A stretch of DNA of 64,000 bases from Channallabes apus (GCA_030522415.1 CM060127.1:17647314-17711313); one strand, 5' to 3'. Shown: positions 12,627 to 25,400, numbered from the stretch's first letter. The notes: generated by a model from the sequence alone, not told the origin. Translations and numbers: made by a program.

Positions 12627-13145
12627 GAGGGGCTTTTGGCAAGCTGAGAGACTAAGAGAGAGGGTGAGAGACTGATACCTACTCTGGAGAAATGTAGCTC
12701 CTTACAAAACATCAAATTGTGAAATTGAGGTACTATAAAAACTATGGAATAGGCATTTAGTGCTTTTTAAAATTGTGTTAAAAAAAAAAAAAAAGTACTA
12801 TGGTGAGAATTCCTGTAAAATAAATAAATAATGTAACCTGATCTGCATTTTCAAACTGCGCAAATAAGTTTCATATCATTTTGCGTTAATGGTGTTGGAA
12901 AATAAATTGAAATGCCATTCACCTTATGTACTGTACAGTACACTGGCGCACACCAGGAAAGCACCTGCAGATTCATTATTGGAGTCAGCATGACTGAAAG
13001 CTTGCAAAAACGATTTTCCATTCTATATGTGTACTGACAAATTAAAAGGGGATTTAAAAATTCATTTCAGGCCAAATGCTCTTTCATTTTCGTAGCTTTC
13101 CACCTGTTATTCTGCTCATTAAGACTGGGTTAGAGCAAGTTAAGC
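12627..13145. repeat. Direct duplication, copy 2 (about 500 bp)
   Basis: Second copy of 10707-11205. It carries TACTGTACAGTA at 12929-12940, where copy 1 has only TATATAC, and it lacks the CAGTA present in copy 1 at 10816. Confidence 0.85.
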
Positions 13146-14569
13146 CTTAGTAGCATGCAACCCTGGAGACCAAACATTTGCTTCAGCCTCAGAGAGATTT
13201 AGAGGTTGTTTTATAGTGGTAATAACATGTTACAAGCGTGTATGTTTTACAATTAAAAAAAAAAAAAAGGTAAATCAATTATATTTGCAGGTTCAACTAT
13301 AGCAAAATTTCACAAAATTCATAGTCACTAACATTAGGTATAACTTTCTTAAATGGTCAGCTTTCTCACCTTTTAATTAAAATATTCATTTATCTTTAGT
13401 ACCCCCTACATGCCTTTGTGAGGCAGATGGAAAACCAGTGACCTTTAGGAAACAACATCCCACACAGACAGTAACCTAAGCTTAGAATGGACACTGGAGG
13501 TGTGAGGTAGTAACGCAAATATACTGTGCCACTGTGCCGCTGCCAACCATTTCAATATAGCATACAAACATTACTCTTTGGATAAGAGTTGCATGGTAAA
13601 GAGATGACAAAACCAGTATAAATACATCTTTTTCTAAATACTAAAAATTAGAAGAAAACAAGTTTTTAAAATAACTAAGACATGAGATACTTTCTGCTTC
13701 TGAACTAACAATTTAGCCCATGTCAAATATTGGAAATAATACATAATAGAGCACAAGCAGTAGGTCAAGATGATCCATTCTTTGGACTTTGTCTCTCTAA
13801 TTAGGTACAGGCCAGCTTACTGGGTTAAAATAAGCCCACCATCAGCAGACTGGCTGTCCTAATTCCACCTAATTCTTTTTCTGCTCTCATGTCAGCAACG
13901 TTCATTTATTCAAATTTTTTGTAGCTGGAGTGCTCTAGCATTCATCACTGAAGCTGCATTTGCTCATAGCTTTGATCCAGAAGGTTTGCTTCAAAAGGTG
14001 GTATGCATCAAAGCCAACACCAGAGCTGTGATAGTGTTTATTTAGTGCTCTATTCATGCATAAATATGTACTTTCAACTTTCAATAACCTGATGATAGTG
14101 CTTGTGCTCTGATAATAGGATTAATTACTGCAACTCAAAAAACTGAGCTTCTGTTTTCAAAATGCCGATTGGTCAGACAATGGAAAATTACAAGACCAAT
14201 GAGTGGTGACACCGAAGGATTTAATCTTGCCAGGATATGGCAGTCAGTGGCAGAAGGCCTGCTGAACTCCCGTCACATGAGAAGTCCAGTGCTGGGGCAG
14301 TTGAAGCAGAGAAGGTGTTGATGGCGGCTGGAGACCAGTCCAAGAGACAAAGTGTTGGGTTACATGCATCGCCAGACTTGTAAACGTAGAACATAAACGC
14401 TGCTCCACATAGATAGGGCAATCTCAGATGAGACGGTCAGCTTTTGTTTCAATTAAGCTTAATAGAGTAGACTGTGCAAAAACAGAATTTACCAAATGGA
14501 TCTTATATCCACTGAGAAGCTACTGCAAAGCTTGAGTGCATCTTGAAAAATGTTAATATTGTGAAAAGT
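13146..14569. other. Non-coding; one decayed repeat, otherwise nothing recognised
   Basis: A decayed interspersed repeat is visible at about 13410-13545 (CACACAGACAGTAACCTAAGC ... GTGAGGTAGTAACG ... GTGCCACTGTGCCG), related to 26.1 and 51.5 kb. The part at 13900-14110 looks unique and compositionally balanced and might be conserved non-coding sequence; that cannot be judged here. Confidence 0.4.
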
Positions 14570-15620
14570 AGGTTTTCTTTCTTGATTTAATTTAACAAGT
14601 GAATTTATATATTCTAGATTCATTACATGTAAAGATAAATATTTAATTTGTATTTAAATTACGATTATTATGGCTTACAGCTCCTGAAAATCAAAAATCC
14701 AGTGTCTCAAAATATTTGAATATTTAATTTTAGTAAATAACTATTCATGCTGTATAAATACAGTCTCTCACTATATTTAGGTACATGCATGGGGTAGACT
14801 GCTGACTTGGTAAACCACAGAAGGTGTTGTATTAAAGCATATTCATGGAAATTTGATTGAAAGGAAAATGTGGTAGGAAAAGGTACACAGGCAACAGGGA
14901 TTAAGAGAATTGTCAAATCAAAGCAGATTCAAGACCTTGGGAAAGCTTCAGTGATCCAAATCCTCTTTTCCAAATGAAATGCAAAATTAACTTTAATTTG
15001 AAATCAAGTCTAGAAGAAGAGTGGAGAGGCACAGAATCCAAGTTACTAGAAGCCAAGCGTGAAGTGATGATTTTGAGTACCATCTGCTGGTGTTGGTCTA
15101 CTGTATTTCATCATGTCCAAAATCAAAATCTACCAGGATATTTTAGAGGAGTTTTTGCTTCTGTCTGGTGACAGGATATATAGAGATGATGATTTCCTTT
15201 TCCAGCAGAGCTTGGAACCTGTCCACAGTGCCAAAACTACCACTAAGATGGTTGCTGACCATGATATTACTTGCCTTGATTGATCTGACAACTCACCTGA
15301 CCTGAACCTCATAGAAAATCTTTAGCGTATTGTCAAGAGGTGGATTAAAAACAAACAAACAAACAAACAAACAAACAAAAAAAAAAACAGCTGACCGGAC
15401 AATATAAAGGAGCTAAATGCTGATATCAAAGCAACCTGGTTTTCAATAATATAATGCTTCAGCAGTCTCACAGGCTGCCAGATGCCATAATTTATGCTAA
15501 AAGTGCCCCACACAGTACTGTATGCTATATACTGTATACAGGAGCTGTATGCCACAAGCGTCAAAATTAAAGTAAACAAAAATATATATATTTTACTTTA
15601 CTTTATATTTTATATCTGGA
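14570..15620 (+). pseudogene. Decayed Tc1-like element with transposase remnant
   Basis: The left part resembles the terminal repeat of the 55.3-kb element (TAGATTCATTACA, GGCTTACAGCTCCTGAAAA). Plus-strand remnants of a DDE transposase C-terminal half follow at about 15090-15345: a block matching the VGPLYF...G region, a block matching [14 protein letters not shown], then CACCTGACCTGAACCTCATAG, which encodes the [13 protein letters not shown] motif. Stops and indels break every frame. Confidence 0.7.
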
Positions 15621-15666
15621 ATATATATGAGAATTTTGATTTTTAAATTAAATTTCACAATATTAT

Positions 15667-16130
15667 TTTTTTTAGATGCAGTGCACATACTGGTATATAG
15701 ACAGACACACCATTCAGCCATACCATTAAAACACAATGTGCTGTGTCCTGTGGTGTCTGGCACCAAGGTATTAGCAGCGGATCCTTTGGGTGCTCTGGGT
15801 TGCAGGGTGGGGCCTCCACGGATCAGACATTTTTGTCTAGTACATTCCATGAATGCTCAGTCACACTTATGCGGAAATTAGAGGTTTGATAACGTTGAAC
15901 TTTTTACCTGCTAAGTCCCATAGGAGACAGGCTGTGATGCACCAAGTATTTTGATGCCTTTCTTTTGTGGCCAGCATAAACTTTTTTCAGCAATTTATGC
16001 TGCATTGGATTCTCTGTCGGATCGGACTGTATAGGCTGGCTCTTGGTCCCTACAGGCATAGATGAGACCTTGGCTGCCCGTGATCCTGTCACAAGTTTAC
16101 TGGTATACAATTATAATCAGTGTTATGCAA
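15667..16130 (-). pseudogene. Tc1-like transposase remnant, N-terminal region
   Basis: Minus-strand reading at about 15904-16110 aligns with the helix-turn-helix part of a common fish Tc1-like transposase (pattern AGHKRKASKYLVHHSLSPMGL). The rest of the element is heavily deleted. A relative lies at 38.34-38.76 kb. Confidence 0.6.
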
Positions 16131-16870
16131 CTCACTTGGTAGTCCCCCCTACACACACACACACAATGTGTGTGCATGTACTGTATAAAGCCTACTGTAT
16201 GTAAGTTTATGAGCTATATAAACTTCATAAAAAAATTTCAGCTCTTGGTTAGGAAGTATTGTCACAGTAGAAAGTACACTTGGGAAACAGAGTGTCACTT
16301 TTTAGTCTTGCTAGTGGAAACAATAATGAACCAGCAGGCCAAACAAAACTATGAACAGGTGCGAAAACATTCCTGTTCCATCACACTGAGGTGGTTTCAT
16401 CAGCTATAACTCTTCCTGACAGCGCTGAATTCCAGCTGCAGCTGTGAAACAAGATGCTGACACTGCAAGCAACCTTAAAAATCACATGCAAACTCTAGCA
16501 CTGCCAGCAAAACCATGCTGCATGCAAACCAGGATTAAATATGTTGCCAGGAATTTAGCTCTAGGTGTGCATTAGCTTTAAAATAATGTCTCTAAGCAAT
16601 CCCTCCGATTAGTCTTTTCAGCATGCTCGCCAACCTCCAGGTACACGCTCTTGCTGCTTTAAACAACAACTCTAACCCAACTTCACCTAGAGCATGTGAC
16701 ACTTACTGGAAAATTCCAGTGTGCGTGAGGGTGAGAAAGCTCTGTGGCAGAGCTGCACCCTTCTTATATAAACTCCCACTGGTCTGATAAAGCTCTACCG
16801 TATCAGTTTGAGTTTTTTTCCCCCCATCCTCTTTACCTTTGCTCATGCCAAAGCTGGGTATTCTGGAGAC

Positions 16871-17004
16871 CTTATACATACATACACACACACACACCTA
16901 CACACACACCTACACACACACCTATACACACACCTATACACACACCTATACACACACCTATACACACACCTATACACACACCTATACACACACCTACACA
17001 CAAG
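16871..17004 (+). repeat. 12-bp minisatellite (CCTATACACACA)n
   Basis: About ten head-to-tail copies of CCTA(T/C)ACACACA. Because the period is a multiple of three, several frames stay open (THTYTHTYTH-type), which produces spurious open frames on both strands. Confidence 0.9.
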
Positions 17005-18076
17005 TTTTGCACAGGAAGGGAAAAAGGCTCTCCCGGTACTCCTTCTGTACACAAAGCCTCCTTTATGAATTGAGGCTGTGTGTATGTATTGCACAGACTG
17101 TTATCCATTTCTATTTCTGCCAAACAAAACTCAGAGTACTTGGTTTGTAGAAAATGAGGCCAAAACAGGCGTTACAATTGACAAGGTGCAAAAAACTTCC
17201 ACATAATTTGACGCATATTGACTTCAACCTCTTTGTGAAGTGAGAGAGACCCAGGGAGAGAAAGCTAAAGCTACATGTACCATTAATTATACCTGTAAAC
17301 ACACAATAATAATAATAATTATTAATAATTATTAAAATGCATTGTATAGCTTTATTTGCAGGCAAGATGTTTAACAATCAAACCAAAGTTTTCCAGGTGG
17401 CCCAGGTATCAAGCTCCCTTGATTTGACTGGGTTTAATCCAAAAAACAAAACAGTAAGTCCAAGCTGATATTATTTATAGATCTACTAGTATTTAAAGAG
17501 TTTCATCAATAGAGCATTAAGAAAAATACAACTTTGGAGCTTAACAAAATAGATAAAAAATTACTTTACCACTAGTAACGTAATTAGTGATTCCAGTCAG
17601 GTTAGCTGCTAACTTGCTAGCTCGTATTCAATGAAGAAGCTAGTAACAGCTAGCCTATTAAAGCTTAACAAAACAAACAACAACAACAAAAAGCATATAA
17701 ATAATAAAACCTGTAGCACAATATAATTCATTGAATCATTTCAGAAATGGCTTCTTAAAAATATTGTGGCGTGGGCGGGGCGGCGACTGACGACCGTCAT
17801 GCTTTGCGGGGGTTTTCTGTGTGTCTACCATGAGAGAGAGGGGTGTTTGGGTTAGTGGCTTCGGCCAAGTTGGGTGCGTGTACTGTATGTGTGTGTGCTT
17901 GACCTGTGTATGTGTGCTTGTGCTGAGAGTAATAAACTACTCCCCAGCCATTTGCATTGGGGAGCAAGTAAGCTCACTCGTCCTCCAAGATCCCTGCAAG
18001 CGTCGAAAAACGCTACAATATTTAATTTCATCAAAAGTAATGAATAATGTAGACACATTTCTACATTTCTAATATA
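17005..18076. other. Non-coding, nothing recognised
   Basis: AT-rich sequence with an AAT run near 17305-17335 and a GC-richer patch at 17765-18010 (GTGGGCGGGG). That patch could be repeat-derived, but no family was identified. Confidence 0.4.
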
Positions 18077-19657
18077 CAAACCGGATTCCAAAAAAGTTGG
18101 GACACTAAACAAATTGTGAATAAAAACTGAATGCAATGATGTGGAGATGGCAAATGTCAATATTTTATTCAGAATAGAACATAAATCACGGAACAAAAGT
18201 TTAAACTGAGAAAATGTATCATTTTAAGGGAAAAATATGGTGAATCAAAATGTCATGGTGTCAACAAATCCCAAAAAAGTTGGGACAAGGCCATTTTCAC
18301 CACTGTGTGGCATCTCCCCTTCTTCTTACAACACTCAACAGACGTCTGGGGACCGAGGACACCACTTTCTCAAGTTTAGAAATAGGAATGCTCTCCCATT
18401 CTTGTCTAATACAGGCCTCTAACTGTTCAATCGTCTTGGGCCTTCTTTGTCGCACCTTCCTTTTTATGATGCGCCAAATGTTCTCTATAGGGGAAAGATC
18501 TGGACTGCAGACTGGCCATTTCAGTACCCGGATCCTTCTCCTACGCAGCCATGATGTTGTGATTGATGCAGAATGTGGTCTGGCATTATCTTGTTGAAAA
18601 ATGCAGGGTCTTCCCTGAAAGAGATGACTAGATGTTGTTCTAGAACCTGAATATATTTTTCTGCATTGATGGTGCCTTTCCAGACATGCAAGCTGCCTAT
18701 GCCACACGCACTCATGCAACCCCATACCATCAGAGATGCAGGCTTCTGAACTGAGCGTTGATAACAACTTGGGTTGTCCTTGTCCTCTTTGGTCCGGATG
18801 ACATGGCGTCCCACATTTCCAACAAGAACTTCGAATCGTGACTCGTCTGACCACAGAACAGTCTTCCATTTTGCCACACTCCATTTTAAATGATCCCTGG
18901 CCCAATGAAAACGCCTGTGCTTGTGGATCTTGCTTAGAAATGGCTTCTTCTTTGCACTGTAGAGTTTCAGCTGGCAACGGCGGATGGCACGGTGGATTGT
19001 GTTCACTGACAATGGTTTCTGGAAGTATTCCTGAGCCCATTCTGTGATTTCCTTTACAGTAGCATTCCTGTTTGTGGTGCAGTGTCGTTTAAGGGCCCGG
19101 AGATCACGGGCATCCAGTATGGTTTTACGCCCTTGACCCTTACGCACAGAGATTGTTCCAGATTCTCTGAATCTTCGGATGATATTATGCACAGTTGATG
19201 ATGATAACTGCAAAGTCTTTGCAATTTTTCGCTGGGTAACACCTTTCTGATATTGCTCCACTATCTTTCTGCACAACATTGTGGGAATTGGTGATCCTCT
19301 ACCCATCTTGGCTTCTGAGAGACACTGCCACTCTGAGAAGCTCTTTTTATACCCAATCATGTTGCCAATTAACCTAATTACTGTTAATTGGTCTTCCAGC
19401 TCTTCGTTATGCTCAAATTTACTTTTTCCAGCCTCTTATTGCTACTTGTCCCAACTTTTTTGGGATTTGTTGACTCGGTGAAATTTGGAATCAACATATT
19501 TTTCTTTTAAAATTATACATTTTCTCGGATTAAACTTTTGATCTGTCATCTATGTTCTATTCTGAATAAAATATTGACATTTGCCATCTCCACATCATTG
19601 CATTCAGTTTTTATTCACAATTTGTTTAGTGTCCCAACTTTTTTGGAATCCGGTTTG
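18077..19657 (-). mobile_element. Full-length Tc1-like transposon
   Basis: The ends are CAAACCGGATTCC ... GGAATCCGGTTTG, flanked by TA at 18075-18076 and 19658-19659. The terminal inverted repeats are about 200 bp long: the CAAAAAAGTTGGGACACTAA outer and GGAGATGGCAAATGTCAATA inner blocks are present on both sides, with an additional inner AAAAAAGTTGGGACA block near 18275 and 19440. At 1581 bp it is the normal size for the family. It lies in the inferred slc45a4 intron 1. Confidence 0.95.
18297..19306 (-). pseudogene. Tc1-like DDE transposase with one frameshift
   Basis: This would cut and paste the surrounding transposon by binding its terminal repeats. Start is the ATG at 19306 (MGRGSPIP). 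An N-terminal paired-like helix-turn-helix region (QRKIAKTLQLSSSTVHNIIR) is followed by the catalytic domain with WSDESRF (first Asp), a VWGCMS block, FQQDNARPH (second Asp) and SPDLSPIENIW (Glu of DD34E). The first part reads in one frame to about 18600. From the FQQDN block on, the reading moves to another frame, so one net single-base change near GACCCTGCATTTTTCAAC breaks it. Apart from that the protein has family length (about 336 codons). This copy is a recently inactivated element. Confidence 0.9.
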
Positions 19658-19659
19658 TA

Positions 19660-22465
19660 GAAAGATTTCACTGCAGGGTGTGAAAGAAATTATAGGGGAG
19701 GCCATGATTCCCATGTAGTCTTAAGGCAATCACCTGTTTACTGTACACATATAAATATATAAATGTTTGTTAAATAAATATATGTACTGAGGGGTGTTAC
19801 ATTTTGTTTACAGTTATAGGTTTCAATGCACACAATTTTCTCACTCTTAAACTTGTGATAATATCTTGCTCTGAACAGCTCATGGTGTTTATGGGCATTT
19901 ATGCTAATGCTCAGTGCTAATTTACCCTGCCTTGTGGCCCGAGTTCCCTGGGAGAAGCCTATCCCAGGCCTGTAATAACAGCATTAAATCTACATAAGCA
20001 ACGGACATAAACCTATATGAACACAAATAAAGACTTATTTTAACATGCATCAGCAGTCATAATCCTTGGTCAATGTGTCAATTATGATGCTGCATTGAGA
20101 TCAAGTGATATACAGTTGTGCTGGGCTGACAAAGAGCTTCTGTCAATGTTTATGTAGGCTTATATTCTTTCAGGAAAAGCTTTTTTGTTATGCAGCCTTT
20201 TGTATGTCCTATAAGCAAGTAAAGTGTTAACATTTTCACTGGGAACCTGTGCATGAAAGTACAAAAACATGCAGTAAATTTGCAGCCGGAAAAAAAAAAA
20301 AAAAAGATTCTTGTGGCCAGCTAAGTGTGTAATAAACATCAGGTAGTCCGTACACAACAACTTATACTAAATGCGTGTTCCAAAATGAAAATGTTTAATT
20401 AAACCTTACTTGCATTATTTATGAGACCAGTTCCATAAAAGAGAAATAACTGTGAGGCGAGATGAGTAAGCGATTGGGGGAGCCCATAACAGTTAACCGC
20501 AGAAAGCATCTGGTCAGACCTGGCAATGTGAATGCAAGTCATCCATATTTCATTTTTTAATCAACTTTGAATGTCACACAAAGCCTGCATGTGATGAACG
20601 GCACGGCTGACAGATGCTCATGAATGTCCTATCAGAATATATGGAAAATCCTCTAGACTAAACTAAAATGTGTTATTTTCTGCTTCAAATGTTGATGTCA
20701 ATATAAAAGGACAATTTGTCCTTTGCCCAACAATAAATCCACAAAATAATAAACTTAACAAACAACTCAGCATCAAGCTAGTGATGACATCTAGCTGGTC
20801 AAGAGCAGGCTGACAGATGGAAGCCACCCAAATCTTTGCAAAGTAAACAACTGCCTGAGAACGACAAGCTCTGTGACGGGAACTAGCCACAGATCCTTTG
20901 CACCAGTGTTAGTCTTGGACGTTTCACCAGAACAGTGAGAACATAGGACCAAGAAGGTTGACATTTAATCTGACTTTTAAACAATGCATACAACTCTCTT
21001 TGAACACAAAACCCTCGACACGTTACATAAACACAACAAGAAGAAGAAGAAAAAAACTCACTCAGTGAAAAGAAAGCAAAGAAAACGATAAGGCATTTTA
21101 GACTTGATAAGACAGTAATCTGAGAACACTTTCTTGAGCAGGTTTGTTTCAATCCTTGTAATAAAACCACAGGAAAACAATGACCTCATGCTGACAGGGA
21201 ATAGGGGTGGGGAGATAAACTCCAACAAGCGTTCCTTTCCCATCGAAACACCTCAGTGAGCTCCCACACACCTCATACGGCATCAGAATACAGTACAATA
21301 CAAGTCATCTGAGGGGGTGCTAAAAAAGCAGCTCAAAGCTCAATCGCTAACATACAGACCATACTACTAAGAAAAACTTTGCCACTCTTTTTTTTATAAG
21401 AGGCACAGGTGCAGGAAGAAAGTCTCAAGTGACAGCAGGTCACAGATACATTTGAGATCCTTTAAACCATTGTGTAAATCAGTGTGGTAAATTAACGTTG
21501 ACATGTCTGCTGTCTGAAACATACTTATTAGGTTTTGTACTGGAGCAATGAAGCTCATACATATAACCCAATAATGGATTTTTTTTGGAATAGAACATTT
21601 GGAATTGAACATTTCCCCTTATTTCTTGAAAGGTTCAAACGAACTTTTCAAACTAGTCTACTTCATTTCCAGCTTTGGGAGAGAGAGTAAAGAGATATGG
21701 TACAAATCGCTCATATTCATGACATTGTGAAGTTTTGTTGATATTTACAGATTGCAGTAAAGTGTCCTTAACACCTCATTAGAAACTGAAGAAGTGAAAT
21801 TGATCTGAGGAATAAATTTCCAGAGAAAGCTTTTCAGCTACAGTATCCTCTATCCTCCTGTGATTCCATTTAAAAGGGAAAGAAATATACAGCTTTCAAG
21901 CAGAACACAGGTCAATACCATTGCACTGGCTCTTCATTACAGAATTCAGTTTGAGGCTTTTTTTTTTTTTTTGACTGCTGTTAAAGCTCTAAAAATCCAA
22001 GAACTTTGACGTTAAAACATACAATGTTAAACCAGCTGACTTTACAGGTTGGATAGCAAATAGTAAATTAGTATTATATTATCAAATCAGATGTTACATA
22101 GACTTTACAGGTTTGCAAAACAACACAAATAAAACTAATGATCAGAATCATATAAATCAGTAATCTATAACAGTTAGTTCTGATTGAGTAAACTGATTTT
22201 ACTAGAACCATTCAATAAGTGGTAAAAATAAAGGGTAACGTTACTGGGACGTTTAACTATATCCATCATTCCACGCCACAGGTGTTCGAATAGTCAATTA
22301 TTAAAAACTTTCAGTTGAAGAATGGGTGAAAGTAAGTCGGTACGGTCCTCAATCCTGAGTAGAGAGCGACTGCGTGCCAAAGCCCACGTTCAAAACCAAT
22401 CACAAAAGCACTTTCAGCAAGAAAACACATCAGTCATCTTTAGTTATTTAGTAGCTGCTTCGATA
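19660..22465. other. Non-coding stretch of inferred slc45a4 intron
   Basis: AT-rich unique sequence. A short remnant of a common fish repeat is visible at about 19900-19975 (CTGGGAGAAGCCTATCCCAGGCC), an A run at 20290-20305 and a T run at 21958-21972. No exon with splice sites was recognised on either strand. Confidence 0.4.
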
Positions 22466-23106
22466 AGGCTACGTTTACACTGCCAGGTAAATGTGACGCA
22501 ATTCCGATTTTTTGCTCATATGTGACACATATCGGATATGTTCTATGTCCGTGTAAACAGGAAAAAAACGCATGCATTCCGATATTTCGAGATCGGTTTC
22601 AGGCCTCCTTCATATGTGGAAATAAATCGGATATAAATCAGATATGTGCTAATGTGATTGATTGTCGTGTAAACAGGCAGATCGGATTTCCTGAGGCATT
22701 GTGTTCTGTACGTCATTAAAACTGCGACTTCTTCGCGGTTTAATGACGTAATGTTATTCTCCGGTGGGAGCGCGTGTTGAATTACAACATCGCAGGTGAC
22801 ATGGAAAAGGAAAAGAACAATTATGCCGTTTTTTTTCTCCTCCTCCGTTTTAAAACAATGTTGAAGTTTCGCGAACTTTGCCTATCTCGCAGAGCGTTAT
22901 GCATATTTCACCTTCTTCTATCTTGGCTACTGTGCAAGAACCTCCCTTTACGTATGCGCGATGTTTCAGATGGCATGGCAAGTTTAAACACGTGAATTGG
23001 ATAGGAGTCATAGTGGAAATAACGTGTAAACAGACGGTTAAAAAAAATCAGATATAGGCAACAAATCGGAATTAAGCATCGAGACCTGGCAGTGTAAACG
23101 TAGCCT
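22466..23106. mobile_element. MITE with AGGCTACGTTTACACTGC ends
   Basis: The terminal inverted repeat reads AGGCTACGTTTACACTGCC on the left and its complement GGCAGTGTAAACGTAGCCT on the right; internally GTGTAAACAG/ATCGGAT motifs recur. A near-palindrome lies at about 22716-22744 (ATTAAAACTGCG ... CGCGGTTTAAT). No clear target duplication was found, so the superfamily (probably hAT-like) is unsure. Reading frames inside it are not recognised. Confidence 0.8.
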
Positions 23107-23123
23107 AAGTCGTTCTGAATTCC

Positions 23124-23125
<2 letters not shown>

Positions 23126-23182
<57 letters not shown>
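23126..23182. repeat. (TA)n microsatellite
   Basis: About 27 TA units with one TTA interruption. Confidence 0.9.
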
Positions 23183-23189
<7 letters not shown>

Positions 23190-23238
23190 CACATACACAC
23201 TTCACACACATTCTGTATATGATTATATGACCAAGTTT

Positions 23239-23241
<3 letters not shown>
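23180..23241. repeat. 62-bp duplicate of 25582-25641
   Basis: Both copies run from TATTATATACACATACACAC through the TTCACACACATTCTGTATATG block to ATATGACCAAGTTT with essentially no differences. Confidence 0.85.

Positions 23242-23294
<53 letters not shown>
23242..23294. repeat. (TG)n microsatellite
   Basis: About 26 TG units ending at GCGCTC. Confidence 0.9.
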
Positions 23295-23297
<3 letters not shown>

Positions 23298-23399
23298 TCA
23301 TTCACTTACACCAACACACTCGCACACACAGCGCCTGCGTGCACAAACGGAAACATCTGTCCGGATTTATTTTTATGTTTTTTTTAAAGGTGCAGGTTC

Positions 23400-23573
23400 A
23401 TTTGCTTTATATTTTGTGTTAATTATCTTTATGTATTTATTTTTTTGGGCTGTAGAACGAATAATTTGGATTTCCATTATTTCCTATTTGAAAATTAAAT
23501 TTGGTTTACGAGTGTTTTGGAATACGAGCCTGCTTCCTGAACGAATTATGCTCGTAATCTGAGGTTCCACTGT
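23400..23573 (-). mobile_element. MITE fragment (CAGTGGAACCTCAGATTACG end)
   Basis: Read on the minus strand this starts CAGTGGAACCTCAGATTACG and continues with GAGCATAATTCG, then GGCTCGTATTCCAAAACACTC and AATTCAAA/AGGAAATAATGG blocks. This is a family common in fish. Only one end is visible here. Confidence 0.6.
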
Positions 23574-23574
23574 G

Positions 23575-23576
<2 letters not shown>

Positions 23577-23634
<58 letters not shown>
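23577..23634. repeat. (CA)n microsatellite
   Basis: About 28 CA units. Confidence 0.9.
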
Positions 23635-23637
<3 letters not shown>

Positions 23638-25369
23638 CGTATTGTTTCCTATACAGCTAAGGTGAGCTACAAATATAACAAGCTTCTACCACAAGGCTGA
23701 AGCCCAAATGCCTCCTTAGTGTGTGGGACAAGTGGACTGTACTCTGTACATAACACTCTAGCTTTCTATTTAATCCTAATAGGGATTCAACCATGGAATA
23801 TATATATGCGATTTACCAGACTGTCCACCACCTTCCTGGTTTATTCTCTTCATGGTTTATTTTTGGCTACATAGTACCAGTAAGAACTTAAAACTACTTT
23901 TACACCTGCTAATTATAATTAACAGGGCACGCAGGCTGCTCCCTTGTGCCATATCACCATATCCCAAGTTTGGTTGTGGACAGTAATGCCATATTGAAAA
24001 GAAGGACTTTAAAAAGTGTTTTTCAAGGAAGCATTAATTAATTTTAATGTAATGAGTGTGAATTATTAAAAGTGTGAATTAAATTGTGTATTAAAATGTG
24101 CATTAAAATAACAACAGTATAAAATGCTTATTATTACATTTTTTTATTATTATTTGTTCTTCTCATTATTATTACACAAGGTTTCTCAGTTCCATTTTCA
24201 GTTTTTCATTTCCACAGAATTCTTTTTTATTCTGGGAGAATAGTACATGCTTTTCATGCTATTTATGCTGTGAAATATTTCTGTATGCTAAAATGTGGAT
24301 GACAGTGTTGCACATTTATGATATTGTAACTATACACACACTTGCAAATATTTCATGTCATCTCAATACTGGGAAATCCAGTGACAAAATAAACTGCACC
24401 TTTGGACAAATAACTAATACGGGGAGTCAATAAACTGGCTTGTGCTGAGCTACTCAGTAATAGACAATAACCAAAAAGTTTGACAAATTAATTATTCACT
24501 TTTAGATAAAGTAGCATTTTCCCTTTTAGAGCCTTTGCTATAAATCAATTTGTTCATTAGATTGTTAACCCCAGGACAAAACATTAATAAAGAAGTACAG
24601 TAGAAGAAGAGTTCAGGCATCTGGGGTTTTGGTTCCCTTTATATCATCCCTCTCAGCAGTCATGTGTATGGCTCAGCTGAGTCAGCTAGCATTGAGCAAT
24701 CAATTGCAACAAGAGAAATATGGGAACTAATGTGTTATCAGAATACACCTCTTGGGAATCACTTTCACATTAGAAAATTAGAAAACCTCATTTAAAAGCA
24801 ATCATGTGCTTTTACTATCTAGGGCCAGTATTTGCATGTGCAGTGAGTTCACAACCACAACTATTTCCCAGCGGCAAAATCAGGGATTGGATGACTCACC
24901 AAAAGGCCTTGAAAGCTTCATAAATCTCCTGTGCTTGCATGCAGCAGCTCTGTTACAGACGTGGATCTGCACTGTCGTCAGCCCCGCGCCAGCTAAGCAG
25001 CAGTTTTGGCACCTGGGAAGGTCAAACAAAATAACAGCAGTCAACGTGCAGCTCTGGAAAGCATAGCCAATACACAAGACCACAGGTATTCAAGGAACTC
25101 GGGAGCAAAACAGCACATGACAATGCAGACTCTCCTTTCTGCTTTACATCACAGTCTTCTATACAGGACTTATTTGCATCAAATTTCAATGCCTGAAGGA
25201 AACCAGTGAATGATGAACTCAGCATATTTTTAACACATGACTCCATGGTGAGAACTCTTTATCAGCACCGCTCACTTCTGCTTTAATGCAATCATCACCA
25301 CTGAGCGTGCTTTCTGGTTTATTGTCAGCACATGGAACAAACAATACCAATGCAAAAATCCCACCACCC

Positions 25370-25400
<31 letters not shown>

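Noticed and set aside
15091..15107. TACTGTA at about 15099 as an excision footprint
   Set aside because: The related transposon at 55.3 kb already has CACTGTATTTTATC at the same place, so this one arose by a C-to-T change. It shows that not every heptamer is a scar.
16871..17004. CRISPR-like array
   Set aside because: Simple 12-bp tandem repeat without unique spacers, in vertebrate DNA.
16744..17150. Repetitive His/Thr or Cys/Val proteins
   Set aside because: They arise only from the CA-rich minisatellite in alternate frames; same for frames in microsatellites at 23.1, 26.6, 35.4 and 36.6 kb.
22774..22995. Open frame with a hydrophobic stretch
   Set aside because: Inside a MITE with clear inverted ends; composition explains it.
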